DNA of 40,610 nt from Botryococcus braunii (lineage: Eukaryota; Chlorophyta; Trebouxiophyceae): NCBI GenBank assembly GCA_002005505.1, contig MVGU01001784.1:1-40610 (forward strand). Direction: 5' to 3'. This document shows positions 1-12,685 of this stretch, piece after piece. The notes under the pieces were generated by a model that saw nothing but the letters and a program-made list of their open reading frames with translations, did no database searches and had not been told where the DNA came from. Every line of letters begins with the position of its first letter. The first letter of the stretch is position 1. The translations under genes and the position numbers were made by a program.

Positions 1-197
1 TGGGGAGAGGATGCCAAGTACCTGGCAAAAAGAGAAAATGAGGAGTAAAAAAAAAGGAGAAAAGGGAGGGAAAAGGGTGGAGGTGGGGGGAAGTGAGGGA
101 GGAGAGGAGCAAGGGGCCAGTGGGGAAGGACGAGTGAGGAATGCAATGCAATCAACATGTAAGACAAAAGAAAAAATGAAAGGAGAATGAGCTTACC
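1..197. other. Purine-rich stretch, no gene seen
   Basis: The first 200 bases are strongly A/G biased on the plus strand with no persuasive reading frame. On the minus strand it lies just after a possible splice donor at 197, so it may be intron of the gene to its right. Confidence 0.4.
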
Positions 198-429
198 GTA
201 CACTTTGTAGAATCCTGGAACGCTTTCTGTGACCCAAACCGTAGCTTTGCGAGGACGGACGCTTCCAATTCACCTTTGAAATCCAGCTGCAATAGTGAAA
301 TCTTCATTTGGTCGAACTGAATGTGTCAGGCTCCAAATCACAGTGTCAGTCGTCTTGCGAGGATATGTCCGCCCGTCCCAAAGGTGAGGGCAGATTGGCG
401 ATCGAATTCGCGGTGAAGACGAGCTCGGC
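198..429 (-). CDS. Possible 3' exons of the RPA1-like gene
   Basis: Two weakly supported minus-strand exons. One starts at 429 after a CAG acceptor and reads in the phase left by the exon ending at 1324; it stays open for about 27 codons and ends at a TGA at 346-348, which may be the true end of the gene. A second open stretch, 316-198, lies between an acceptor-like CAG and a GTAAGC donor, so the gene could instead continue off the left edge. I cannot recognise either peptide. The intron joining them to the upstream exons would be about 0.9 kb and contain the microsatellite block. Confidence 0.3.
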
Positions 430-605
430 CTGCATGCCATAAAACAGGGTTTGAATCACAATGTGAACCGAAGCAGAGCAAAGTACAATGTGTAAGTGGC
501 TTGCACATAGCTTCAGGTTTTGATGGGGGTGCAAAAACATAGATGCACAGCAATGTGGGAAAACAGAGGATACGGGTGCGCAAGGGCATTGGCAGAGAGG
601 ATAAT

Positions 606-626
606 ATCAAAGGCGCGCGCGCACGA

Positions 627-688
<62 letters not shown>

Positions 689-737
689 ATATGCGTGTGC
701 ACGACACCTACAAAGACACGATAGAGAGAGAAGAGAG

Positions 738-796
<59 letters not shown>

Positions 797-804
797 AAGA
801 GAGA

Positions 805-871
<67 letters not shown>

Positions 872-977
872 AAACACACACACCTTTGCAGACACACACA
901 CGCCCACACGCACACGTGCACGTGTAGTCACAGACACACGCACGCATGCGCGCGCGCGCACCCACACACACATGCCG

Positions 978-1030
<53 letters not shown>

Positions 1031-1039
1031 CCATACCCA

Positions 1040-1076
<37 letters not shown>

Positions 1077-1235
1077 TAGACACCCACATGCACATCTGCT
1101 CCTGGCCCTTCCACACAACGCACCTACCATACACACCCACAAACACATTCACACACCCACACCTACCATACACACACCCCCACACCCAGACACACACACA
1201 GAGCTACACACACAGACACACCCCCCCCCCACACA

Positions 1236-1283
<48 letters not shown>
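606..1283. repeat. Compound CA/GA microsatellite block
   Basis: Runs of (CA)n at about 629-687, (GA)n with AAGA interruptions at 722-868, then (CA)n again at 980-1073 and 1190-1282, with impure CA-rich spacers. Long open frames across the block encode only Thr-His, Cys-Val, Arg-Glu or Leu-Ser repeats and are artefacts. It lies inside the inferred last intron of the RPA1-like gene. Confidence 0.95.
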
Positions 1284-1287
<4 letters not shown>

Positions 1288-1323
1288 GAAAAGGGGCAGA
1301 CATGCAGGGGATGGTGCGCTTAC

Positions 1324-2994
1324 CACATCATTGAAGCCGGTGGTGTCCAACACTTCGATGCGTTCATCGGGGATCGAGATGTACGCTTTCGTCATCTTAT
1401 AAACGCGGGCCATCGCCTGCACAGCACATATTTGGTAGATGCTTACCTGCGCAACCAGTGTGGGTGGTTCAAAGGGTGGCAGCACATGGCAAGTGAGAAT
1501 AAATGAGCGGGTTGGGAATGAGGGATAGAGGTGGACAAATGCGAGGTGCTTACCGGGGGAGGCAGTGCAGCCCAGGAAATGTTATCGAGGCGCAGGAAGG
1601 CTGCGTTGAGGGGGCCGGTGTTGCGAAGCTTGTAGGTGTCGGGGGCTGCATGAAAGATGTACACCGGGGTGACCGTGGTGTGCGCGCGGTTCAGCACGCG
1701 GAGCTGTTCGATGGCGTTGCCCCACACGGCCACCTGCAGCAATCCCCCAAGGATGTTGTTGTGGGTGGGTGATGTGAACATAAGAAGACGATGATTGTGG
1801 ATGGGAGGCTACCTTGATGACGATGCTCGGGTCGTCGAGGAGAGCCAGTGAGAAGATGGTTTGATCGCCGGGCCCGGAGTCCGAGGCGATAATCACTCCT
1901 CGCACGTTTATGCGGGAGACTGCTTTGTAGGGCTTGTCCAAATGACGCGTGAGAGCCTCCGCGAATTGGCAAACCTCCTGCCATGGCACCAATGGTAGTT
2001 TCAGGGCCCCAAGGGTATGAGCAAAGGATCCAAAATTTTCTAGGACACATCCACATATGCCATGTATGTGGCATCCATAATGGTTTGATTGAAAACAACT
2101 CCACGGTTCTTCCTGATGCTGGGGCTTCATTGTTCTTGAACTGAGTGTGTTCTTAACTCGTGTTTAAGCAGCAGGGAATTTCATTCAGCCGGGGATTTCT
2201 AAGCTCGGCTATGGTGTAATTACTGACTGGGGTGGATTCAAACTCGTAACTTGGGTTACACCTCTGCACCGTCATCTACCTGCTTCCCATCCTGTGACTG
2301 TGCGTTGCTGACCTAGAGGTTCATCAACCCATCACCAAGCAAAGTCGCAACAACGCAGCATGGCAATTGCAAATCTAACCTAATCTAATCTAATCTAATC
2401 TAATCTACTGGGAACGCCGCATGGTAAGTGCGAAACAGGAGAGCAGGAGAGACTCACGCTGACTCGGGTGCAAAATCTGACGTTCCCCGAAGGAGAATAA
2501 TCGACGTCGTTGGAAATAAACTCCAGAGTGGTGTTTTCTGTGGCTTCAAAAATCCACAGGGTAGATAGGTTAACTTCGTTGGTTTTCAGGAAGGCGTCTG
2601 GCGCCTTCGTCAAGTTCACGTTTGAGATGCGATACGTGCCTGAACCTGTGGAAAAGAAAAGAAAAATCAAAATCCTCGAACATTGTAAACTAGGTAAAGA
2701 ATGTAGCAAGTGCAGACCTGACTCGTCGAACTTTGCTGACGCAGCCGAAGGTTGCAAAAACCTAACAAAGGTATTTAAATTTGACACGCGCGCGTCTGCG
2801 CAGCGGTGGGTCCCGGCCGCCAGGAAAATTTTGCCCGTCGAGTCTACCCGGGTCGCACGGTTGCAAACAGCAGTATATACATTTTCTTGAATAGTGGCCT
2901 TAGTCACCGCCCTTTTTGTGAAGGGCAGCGGGTCTTTGTCGTCGCTTTGTCTCTTGTGGGAATTCATGACGAAATTTGGTATTCGAGTATTCAA
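1324..2994 (-). CDS. RPA1-like OB-fold single-strand DNA-binding protein, multi-exon
   Basis: Predicted exons on the minus strand: about 2994-2718, 2645-2458, 1977-1813, 1733-1554 and 1416-1324. Junctions are GT-AG (the first donor, GTCTGC, is weak) and keep one frame; the last three exons are exact multiples of three, phase 0. The first two exons give the end of one OB fold, with a GTYRISN strand like the vYyiSn motif of RPA70 DNA-binding domain A. The next two give a second OB fold (SRINVRGVI, FSLALLDD, VAVWGNAIEQL) resembling domain B. No zinc-binding domain C is visible. RPA1-like proteins bind single-stranded DNA and are commonly carried by plant Helitrons and Helentrons. Here the gene lies downstream of a Helentron helicase on the same strand, so it is either element cargo or a diverged host gene. 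Family call is from pattern reading only; the start at 2994 is the first ATG of the frame and is uncertain. Confidence 0.55.
1978..2457 (-). other. Intron of the RPA1-like gene with (TAATC)n
   Basis: The segment begins with a GTGAGT donor (minus strand, 2457) and ends at a CAG acceptor before 1977. It holds about five copies of a TAATC pentamer at 2380-2407. Nothing else was recognised. Confidence 0.5.
2371..2407. repeat. Short (TAATC)n tandem repeat
   Basis: Five near-perfect copies of TAATC in a row inside the intron. Confidence 0.9.
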
Positions 2995-3180
2995 ACACTT
3001 TTGCGAGTGTGTGTGTGAGACACTATGCGACGCTCATACCAAACACAATACAGTAGATATTCTGACAGGGACACGCATGAGAGCTGATGCTGCATCGTCC
3101 ATGGACGGCATTTGACGTCATGTGACGTGCTGAGTCAGAAGGTGTGGAGTGCCGGTTTACCTGGCAAAACCGGCAACAGC

Positions 3181-4380
<1,200 letters not shown>

Positions 4381-7300
4381 TTGGCCCTGAGCAGTCACCA
4401 TGTCTGGGCAATTGGTCCACATGTGGTCTAGCTGTGAGCCCATGATTGTGGATGGCCCCGAGTGGATGAGGCGGCCCTGCCTGCTCGACATTAAAGACGC
4501 CAACGAAATGTGGTGACCGTGAGGCTCTTTGCTCAACATATTGATGTTGAGATCACCGCACACGATCCAAGGCTTATGAGGCAGCAACCGACTGAGGGAA
4601 TCCAACACAAGGGGCATATTCCCCACCGAAGGGCTGCGATATACATGCACCACACGCAAATCCGTGTGCGGAAAGACGAGGTCCACAAATAGGATCTCAC
4701 ACCCATACTCACATATGCTTCCTGTCTCTGTAATGTTGTTTGCGATATGCGCGTGTGCGAGAGCCACGGAGCCATTCTTGTGATGCGGGTGAGTGTGGTT
4801 GTGGTGCCCTTGAACGACGGCGGAGAACTCACCGAACTCACCCTGCATGATGTCAGAGATGTCACTGTCCGCACAATTGGTCTCGCTCGCACAAATCAGA
4901 TCCACGGGGCTGGGGCCATGCCGCCGCTCAGGCATGCAGAGCCAGTGAGCTGCGATCTCACGATGGCTGCGCAGGGAAGCGGTGTTGTGGGCCACGAGTG
5001 TGATCTGGTCAGCGGCCCCACGGATCGGGTAGGGGATGGTCGCGGGCCTCTCACGCTTGGCCTTTTCCACCGCTGCCAAAGCCGCACGGCTGACACAGAT
5101 GTCGTCCGGGTTGTACGTGCCGGGAACGATGTACGTGCCTTCGGGGGTCTTGGCACGTGACAGCGCCATATAATGCAATCCTTCTCGCTTCTGTTGCCTC
5201 TTTGGGGGAGTGAGATCGATCACCGCCGCTTGCAAGTCCATGCCTTGAGAACGGTCGTGCGTACGAGCATTTGCAGGCAACAATGGCAGCTGCAGGACTT
5301 CAGCTGTCCGCCTGTCCCGTCGTAGATAGAGTTGTTCACGGGGAATCGGGGTCCAAGCCGGGTCGATGAAGGTGGTCTCTCCTACTGGCAGGAAGCGCTT
5401 TTGGTTGCGGCGCCGAACTTGTCCGACTCGGGGATCCGTAAACAGAACCCATGCCACATCGTAGACTTCCACGCCATGCGTTTGGCGTGGCTCGTACGTG
5501 CGAGTCACGGCCTTCAGGATCCCATCCGCTCCGTTCACCAGCCCGTCCCCCTGTTGGTTGTTCACGGTGTACTCTACCATCATGCCCACTTTCAAATACA
5601 GCAAAAACAGTCCGCCGCTTTTATACATGGCTCGGGAATAGTTTTCGCGCACGGTGTTTGCTTCCTGCTTGAAGAAGGTCAGAGCCTCGGATTTGGAGTT
5701 CGGAGTGAGGGCCTGGGCCGCAAAGCAAGCGGGTTGCTCTGGAGATGCATTGTAAACCCGCTTGTTGTGCTGCACAACTCGTTCGTTCGTGCAGCAATGC
5801 ATGGGGAGGTGGGCAGGAGCGTCCCGTTCGAGGCCTTTCCACCGTGCATTGTCTTCAGCTGTGTGTTCGCCGATGCGCATTCGATTGAGCGCGTGCAGCA
5901 TCCAGCCGTCTTCTTGACGCATGACGTCAGTCAGCTCTGCCACACGAAACAGCTCCCACAGCTGCACGTCGGAGTCCAGACCGCGTAGTGCCAATTGGCA
6001 AGGCGCAAAGAACTGTTGGCCTCTGATGATGGGCTCAAGCTGCATGAAATCTGCAAAGCAAGCCATGTTCACGTCGCCAAAGGGAGCGCGGAAGTTGTTC
6101 CCATATTCTTGTAAATCATTGTGCAAATGGGCCAGGTTTTTGTTGGGCACTTGGGAGGCTTCGTCCAGTATGAACACTTTGAGGTCCTTGTACTTAGCAA
6201 TCAGCACCTGTTTCTTGGCATTGCTCAAATTGCCTTCGCTGTTTGGGACCCACCCCATCGCGCTATGCAGAGTCTGCCCGTTCGCCAGCCATGCAGCCTT
6301 GCCGTTTTGTGCGGCCACTTGAATCAAGATCCCTGCGCCATCTCCATGGATGTTGCGAGGTAGGACACGCTCCAAAGCTTCTCTTGAAAACCGCAACGTG
6401 CAGCTTTTTCCGGTGCCAGCGCCTCCGGTGACCACCAACATGAGCGGGTCTTTCTCGAAGCCCCATTCGTGCATGAGAACATGTTGGACGGCATACTGAC
6501 AGACGCGCCTCTGTTGGCCGGTCAGGATACTGCCTTGCTTTAATGCGTCGTTGTCCCATAGGACGTGCGTGGTGGCTGTGCTTGAATTATGGGTGGGGGC
6601 TTCTTCCTGGTCTTGCAGAGGCAACGCTTCGGGCAGGTCCGGAATAGTGCCCTCTGCCATGAGGGCTCGGTCCATGCTGTTTTCAGAGTAGGCGCTACGT
6701 GCATCGTCCTCCATTTCCGCTTCTCGAGCAGCCATCAGCCTTTCCCAATCAATGGCTGCTTTGTACTTGTACTGCTCTGCAAGAGGCTCGATGTGCTCGC
6801 GCAGGTGTGCGTACCGCTCTGTATACGAAGGACATCCTCCCAAAAGAGCCACCTCCTCCTCTGCCTCAGGGCGGGTCGCCCATGCTGACCCGGGGGCAAA
6901 TAGCATGATCATTGCCCGACACTCTTGGTCGACGCTGGTAGGGCTGGGCAAGACGCTGAAGCGGGGAATGCAAGGCCGTATGCGCAAGCGCTTCTGGACT
7001 CCGGGACGCTGTGTGAGTGCGGGAGGATAGGCGATGCTTTCTACGTCTGCCTCTGTTAGCGTGGGTGCATCACCATCATCCCCTTGTTCATCGCCGCCTG
7101 GGTTGTCTTCCGCTGGCTCCGCCTCCAAGCTTTTCCGTTTCTTGCACGGTCGAGAATAGCGGAGTGCATAATCAGCCAAGCAGAGGTCAGGGCCATTGAA
7201 ACGCCTTCTGTTTTGCACATACTCGCGAAACTGGTCGTGCAAGTTTGGCATGAACACATCCAACGATTCTGCAGACAGGTCGTCCAGCATGGTTTTGTTT

Positions 7301-9194
7301 TTCAAGATGACGCTGCGCTCGGCGGTTGGCCGACTATCTATGAAGAACACGGCACGGCTCAGATAGCGCAAGGGGTATTGCAGCAATAAGAAAGCCACCA
7401 TCTGAGCACTCACTTCAGACATGTGCATAAACTTCAGCCCAGCGCTGCGGATCGCTGCAGCCACATCGCCGTCTGTCCGAGCTCTGGAGATGATGTCATG
7501 CAAAGCCTGGCTGATGCGGCGGTCGCCTTTCAGCATGTAACTTGTAAGGTACTGCACGCAGGCATGCTCATCCAAGATGAACTGCACATCCGTGTGGGCT
7601 TCCCAAACGCTGGTGATTTTCGCATTGAAGGTGTTGACGCGGATGTGTTGAGGTTCTCTCTTGTAAAACACGACTGCAGGTCGCTGCAATGCAGACGCTA
7701 TTGCTCTCTCGTAATCTGCTTCCGTCACAGCGCAGCAAGCTAAAAATTGATCGAAAGTCAACCGAGTCAGAACTTCATCCTCATCTGACAATGGGCCTTT
7801 TGCGCGCAAGGCCGCATCGAGTCGTGCCAATTCGGCGTGGATGCGTTTCAGGTCCTCTGCTGCAGTTTTGGCTTCCTCTGGTGAGAGCTCGAGGCTTCGC
7901 AAAATGCGGCTGCGGCGCATAGGGTACCAGGGAGCGTTGAACCGGCACTTGCCATTTTTGTTCAAGCATTTGCCCTTGGCACACACATGAGTATGCAATC
8001 CTTGCAAATGTTCTGGCAGAGATCGAAGATCCGTTGTGATGTACTGATCGATGAATTCCTCACATGCACCATCTTTGCTGGGGTCCTCTCTCACAAACTT
8101 GGGGCTGTCCTTCACCCAAAGCAAGCTGTGACGGTGGGGAGTACCTCGCTTCTGGGCTTCTTCTACATGTGCCCGATCAACAACATCTCCGAGAACATCC
8201 GTGTTATCGATGATGTGAGTAAACAAACCCTCCATGCGCGTGTAATAGTACTTTGCGACCAGTACTGGGTCACTGCTAACGAGTTCACACCGCTGTTTGA
8301 AAGACAAACTCTCTAGCTCTTCATCTGTCGGGTGTCTGCCGTGCTCTTGATAATACAGAGTCTGCAAAAGTTCCACCCATTTGGTGTCTGCACATGAAGC
8401 CGTAAAAAAAAAGGTAGGGGTGCCACAACCGCGTAAAAAAGCCAAAAAGTCTCGTCGCATGCCTTTCATGTAGTCGGGAGAAGTGCGCAGACCTTCCAAA
8501 TGCAGCACGCCATCCTCTTGTAGGATGGCTTGTTTGATGAACTCGATCTGTTTGGCATTGTCTGCTGTGATCGTCTTTGTTTGTGCTTTGCCTTTGTGCA
8601 TGCTCAGCAAAGCTGCCCTAAAAACAGTGGCTGTTTGCTCGTCTCGCAGCATGTGAAATAGCAGCTCTGTGCTTCTCCCAAATCGTCGATCTACATGTGA
8701 GATTTGATGTTGATTCAGTTGATGTTTGGTCAAGCCATCGGGATTTTGTTCAAAATAGCCGCCGAAGACCTGTGGGAACATCTTGGTTTTCAGGGTTTCA
8801 TCCTGCCAACAAGGAATAGGCACGTTGCCTTCCGCTGGAGCTACTCTGATTTCTTCCTGTTGTAGCACTCGGATGCCTTGTGCATTGGGTTCCTCTGCTT
8901 GCATCTCGCGAGTCTCTGCCTGATTGTATCTAGCAAAATTATCCAGGATCCCATGCACATTGTTCTCAAATATGCAGGTGTCCGTGTCCGGAGCCCTCCC
9001 CTGATTCTCCTCTACTTCGTTGTCGTCAACCTGTGCGCCGTGTTCTTCCTGGTCTTCATCCGCCACATCATTGTCAGATGCATGCTCGTCTTCGGCATGA
9101 ACAGCTTCGGGATCGGGAAAGTCTTCTTGCAGCTGACGCAGTTTTGCAGGATCGAATTCGAAGTTGCTATACACCGGGGTTTTCAGAATCACTT

Positions 9195-9701
9195 CTATTG
9201 CCGCCAGCAAGCAATCGGCTCGAATGAACCGCTTTTGTAGGCGTGCCTGTGGGATATCTTACGCAACAGTTTCCCAGAGTACATGACATACGGCCGATAA
9301 TCATTGGGCAGAACCCGTTCCAGCTTTTGTCCATCGCTGGGCACGCATACCACATGCCCTTTCAACCCCTTTTGCATCGTTGTTGGCAATGTGATAATGC
9401 GTTGAAAAGGAATGACCGCGGCAAGCAATGCTGCTTCAAACCTGTTCAATTTTGTGATTGCTGGATGAATTACATTCAGCGGTGCATATTTAGGTTTCCA
9501 CTGCACTTTGCTTTTGAGGTTCGTCTTGCATGGCCGACAGCAACGGTACTTTGCATCGCGATGCGCACGCCATCTGGCCAACCTCGTATTCACTCGGTCT
9601 CCCATCGTTTCACTTGCAAACGGTTCTTCCGGTGCAGTCTTGCACTTCGTCATGCCGTTTGACTTGTAAGCAACAAGAACAAAAAGAATCGATGCACCCA
9701 C
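9195..9701 (-). CDS. Helentron N-terminal DUF6570-like segment, other frame
   Basis: This frame supplies the region expected just before the Rep domain. It has a CRPC cysteine pair, then LNRFEAALLAAVIPFQRI and LKGHVVCVPSD, ending in LPNDYRPYVMYSGKLL. Spacing and wording fit the DUF6570 region found at the N-terminus of many Helitron proteins. The continuation expected by homology (RFIRADCLLAAIE) is in the main frame, so a one-base shift occurs near 9245-9262. A GTAAGAT...CCCACAG sequence sits exactly there, but only 16 bases apart, too short for a normal intron. I read it as part of the same protein, broken by an indel. Confidence 0.65.
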   Translation of the reverse strand: MGASILFVLVAYKSNGMTKCKTAPEEPFASETMGDRVNTRLARWRAHRDAKYRCCRPCKTNLKSKVQWKPKYAPLNVIHPAITKLNRFEAALLAAVIPFQRIITLPTTMQKGLKGHVVCVPSDGQKLERVLPNDYRPYVMYSGKLLRKISHRHAYKSGSFEPIACWRQ

Positions 9702-10968
9702 ATGCCACCTTGAATCTCTTCAACCTTCCTTCCCAAGCTGCCTCTTTGGATTGCGTGCTTCGTCGTCGCCTACCGCTTGTGGGCTCTGAAGATGGTGCTG
9801 CTACTGAGATTGGATCCCTAGTTGCTGTTTCTGATTCACACGTGGCATGCATTCTTGCCTCAGCAGTTGGAACGGCTTCGTGACGCCTTCGTGTTGCGTC
9901 TGATTCAGGAGGTCTCCCCATGGTTACTTCTGATGGGACTGTGCTACTTGGATTACGCTGTGGACCAAGAACAACGACTGTGGCGAAATCACGAGTGGTT
10001 GTCGCGGATAATCGAGGTCCAGGTGAAGTACATTCATTAGTTGCCACAGTTTGCAGCGTGCACTTGGCGTTCCACATACCAAGTATCCCATTTGTATAGT
10101 TGGACAACATAGTTGAACCATCACCCACATGCTCCAATATGGCACTGCATGCATGCCAGACGAAATCCACCACACCCGGCGCTCGATGTTTTCGAATACT
10201 GCTTTGTGCTGCAGGTGGGATTTCTGTTGAGGTACTGAAACCATTTTGGAAGTCACTGGCAAATTGAGAAATATCTGTGGATGCGCAAGTCAATCTGGCT
10301 TCATTTGACATATAAATGCAAGCGTGCACGACATTATCACATGTACAAGCCATCTTGTGGAGATTGCCCAAAATCGTTGTGAGTATTGCAGCCGGAATAG
10401 TAGTTGTGTTCATATACACCCATAATGTAATCTTGACACATTCATGCATTGCAGCAGATGATGAGGTAAAGTGCTGAGAGTTCATGTGCAAAGCATTTAA
10501 ACACAACATTTGAGCAGTCCATATCTTACAAATGCTAGTGGCCATGCCTTGACTGTTTTCAATCCAATCCAGCCCCAACTTTTGCATATGGAAATATGCA
10601 TTAACAACTAGCTCTGGGAGAGTGTCAGCAACAGGACATCCCAGCATCCTCAAGTCCAATTTCGATGCTTTCCAACGCTTCGCAAACATTTGCACACCTT
10701 GTTTCACACGCAATTTGTGGATCGGCCCTCTGAACTCCAGCATTGCCCACAATTGGTTTGTATTATCCAGAATATCACGTGTAATGGTGTTTTGACTCAT
10801 TGCAGCTGCAAAAGTCTGCACGCTCTGTATATCGTCTACAGTCTCTGCAATGAAGAAGCAATACAACAGTTTCTTCACTTGGACGTCTATGCTACAACTG
10901 CTTGGTACATTTATGAAGAAAATCAACCATTGCTGCATTGCACTATTGTTGGCAAGCATCATACCCAA
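9610..10968 (-). CDS. Upstream ORF, possible extreme N-terminus of the Helentron protein
   Basis: A 452-codon frame directly upstream of, and overlapping, the DUF6570-like frame. It ends with a Cys-rich stretch (CGCIDSFCSCC). The first 330 residues are rich in Met, Cys and Thr and have no motif I recognise. A basic, Ser/Thr-rich region follows (about residues 345-425). It may be the amino-terminal extension of the Helentron polyprotein shifted by one indel, a separate element gene, or captured host sequence. Its length and lack of stops make it likely to be or have been coding. The start is the first ATG in the frame. Confidence 0.45.
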   Translation of the reverse strand: MGMMLANNSAMQQWLIFFINVPSSCSIDVQVKKLLYCFFIAETVDDIQSVQTFAAAMSQNTITRDILDNTNQLWAMLEFRGPIHKLRVKQGVQMFAKRWKASKLDLRMLGCPVADTLPELVVNAYFHMQKLGLDWIENSQGMATSICKIWTAQMLCLNALHMNSQHFTSSSAAMHECVKITLWVYMNTTTIPAAILTTILGNLHKMACTCDNVVHACIYMSNEARLTCASTDISQFASDFQNGFSTSTEIPPAAQSSIRKHRAPGVVDFVWHACSAILEHVGDGSTMLSNYTNGILGMWNAKCTLQTVATNECTSPGPRLSATTTRDFATVVVLGPQRNPSSTVPSEVTMGRPPESDATRRRHEAVPTAEARMHATCESETATRDPISVAAPSSEPTSGRRRRSTQSKEAAWEGRLKRFKVACGCIDSFCSCCLQVKRHDEVQDCTGRTVCK

Positions 10969-11026
10969 TTATCACAATCTCACAAAGCTCCTAGAGTCCG
11001 CAAACATGCTTCTAAATTACATACTT

Positions 11027-11150
11027 AACGCTTTATGCTGGACGCACGCTTAATGCTGTTGCTTAGTGCTTAATGCTTTTGATTCATGCTTAATGCTTAA
11101 TGCTTTTGATTCATGCTTTTGATTCTTGCTTAATGCTTTTGCTTTCGAAG
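11027..11150. repeat. GCTTAATGCT minisatellite
   Basis: Degenerate tandem array of 10- to 20-bp units built from GCTTAATGCTTTTGATTCAT, about seven units, just upstream (minus-strand sense) of the Helentron ORFs. Confidence 0.8.
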
Positions 11151-12072
11151 CAGCGCATGCTTGCTGGCTTGCTGCTTGAGCTAAGATTCTTGGTCTCTAT
11201 GCTTCATCTGCACCCTACACCAGCATTGCTTAGATAAGAATGTCGTGTTTTCTCAATGCTGTTTGATCATTCTGAACATTGTGGCTATTTGAACAATGCA
11301 ATTATGGTCATTTTGGCAGTTTTCAGTATGGTCATTTTGGCAATTTTCACTGTCCCATCTCAATCACAGTCGTTTCACAGTCACATTGGCTGCAGCTATT
11401 TTACGTGCCTTTTCAGTGAGAAAGCCTTCATACAGGTACAAAAAGCTTATGTGTGATATGCATTGACAAGAAGCTTATGTCCAACTTCACCACGAAATCA
11501 ACGCTTCAGCAAAAGCAGCTTAAATGATATGCGTCAACAGCGCGGGAGTATTGGCACGTGAAACTCATCACTCTTGCGTTTGAACTATACTGTGACCCTG
11601 TCTGGTCTGCTATTACTAACAATACAAATCAAAGCATTGTAAACCAAAGCAAACACCTTCTTGTGTTCTGCTCACAATATTCAAGTTTCACGAACCACGC
11701 CTTCAGACCCCATCCACTTACCTTTCAATCATTTACTATCAACAGGTTGGCATCAGCTAGGAGTGAGTATGGATTGCAATCCATTCGTCATTTGAGTATG
11801 CACATGATTTTTTTCTCGTATGGCCCTTTCTTGACCTGCATCTCCACATCCGCACTGCTCACATGAATTTGCAGTTTTGTCCAAGTTTTGCAATGTGAAA
11901 GCCTAAATACAGCACATTACCAAAGGTTTTGCATCGTGAAAAACTAAATACAGCAGATTCAGCCTACTTCATCATTTGCATCCAACCAATGCACTTTCTT
12001 TGACATTCTGGCTTTGTGACAAATCCCTCTCTGTGTATATGATTTTAGCTTTCAGGTCCCTATATGCCATGT
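11151..12072. other. AT-rich spacer, no feature seen
   Basis: Only short open frames lacking any recognisable motif. A few small duplications (for example ATTATGGTCATTTTGGCA and GTATGGTCATTTTGGCA at about 11303-11342) were noticed. No gene is called. Confidence 0.5.
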
Positions 12073-12496
12073 CCCTGGTATGCAGTTACAAGAAGCCCAT
12101 GTCTAGTTATGACACCATATCTATGCTCAAGCAGAAGCAGACGACGTTTGTCAATAGCGCTGAATATTGCTTCTTCAGCATTCACATCCAAATGCAAATT
12201 CTCCACAATACTTTTGTGTATATGGGCCAAAATCCCATCGCTATGAATTCAGGAATGTAAATCCACCTACAGTAGGGTTACGTTCCTGGTATGCAGTTAC
12301 AAGAAGCCCATGTCTAGTTATGACACCATATCTATGCTCAAGCAGAAGCAGACGACGTTTGTCAATAGCGCTGAATATTGCTTCTTCAGCATTCACATCC
12401 AAACAATGCAAATTCTCCACAATACTTTTGTGTATATGGGCCAAAATCCCATCGCTATGAATTCAGGAATGTAAATCCACCTACAGTAGGGTTACT
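12073..12496. repeat. Tandem duplication of about 211 bp
   Basis: Two near-identical copies, 12073-12283 and 12286-12496, both running from CTGGTATGCAGTTACAAG to CACCTACAGTAGGGTTAC. The second copy differs mainly by a 3-base insertion in CCAAACAATGCAAATT. Near-identity points to a recent duplication. Short frames repeat in both copies, but no product is recognised. Confidence 0.9.
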
Positions 12497-12685
12497 TCCA
12501 GCACTAACATTGCTATGACTTGTACTACCCATTGGGAATAGCATTGCTGCCACTGCACCCTCCCAACTCTCATTCAAATTTCTATTCAACTTCATCACAT
12601 CGGGTTTCCCTCAGCTGGCAAACTGATTCCCAGCTTCCGTTACCTCGATTGTCTCTTTCCCAGCCTCATCAGAACTTTACAAAAA

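Noticed and set aside
338..1506. Several long open frames on both strands (Cys-Val, Thr-His, Arg-Glu, Ser-Leu repeats)
   Set aside because: They are translations of CA and GA microsatellites and have no non-repeat protein features.
5332..8316. Plus-strand frames of up to 218 codons across the Helentron
   Set aside because: They are the antisense of the helicase reading frame; motif evidence is entirely on the minus strand.
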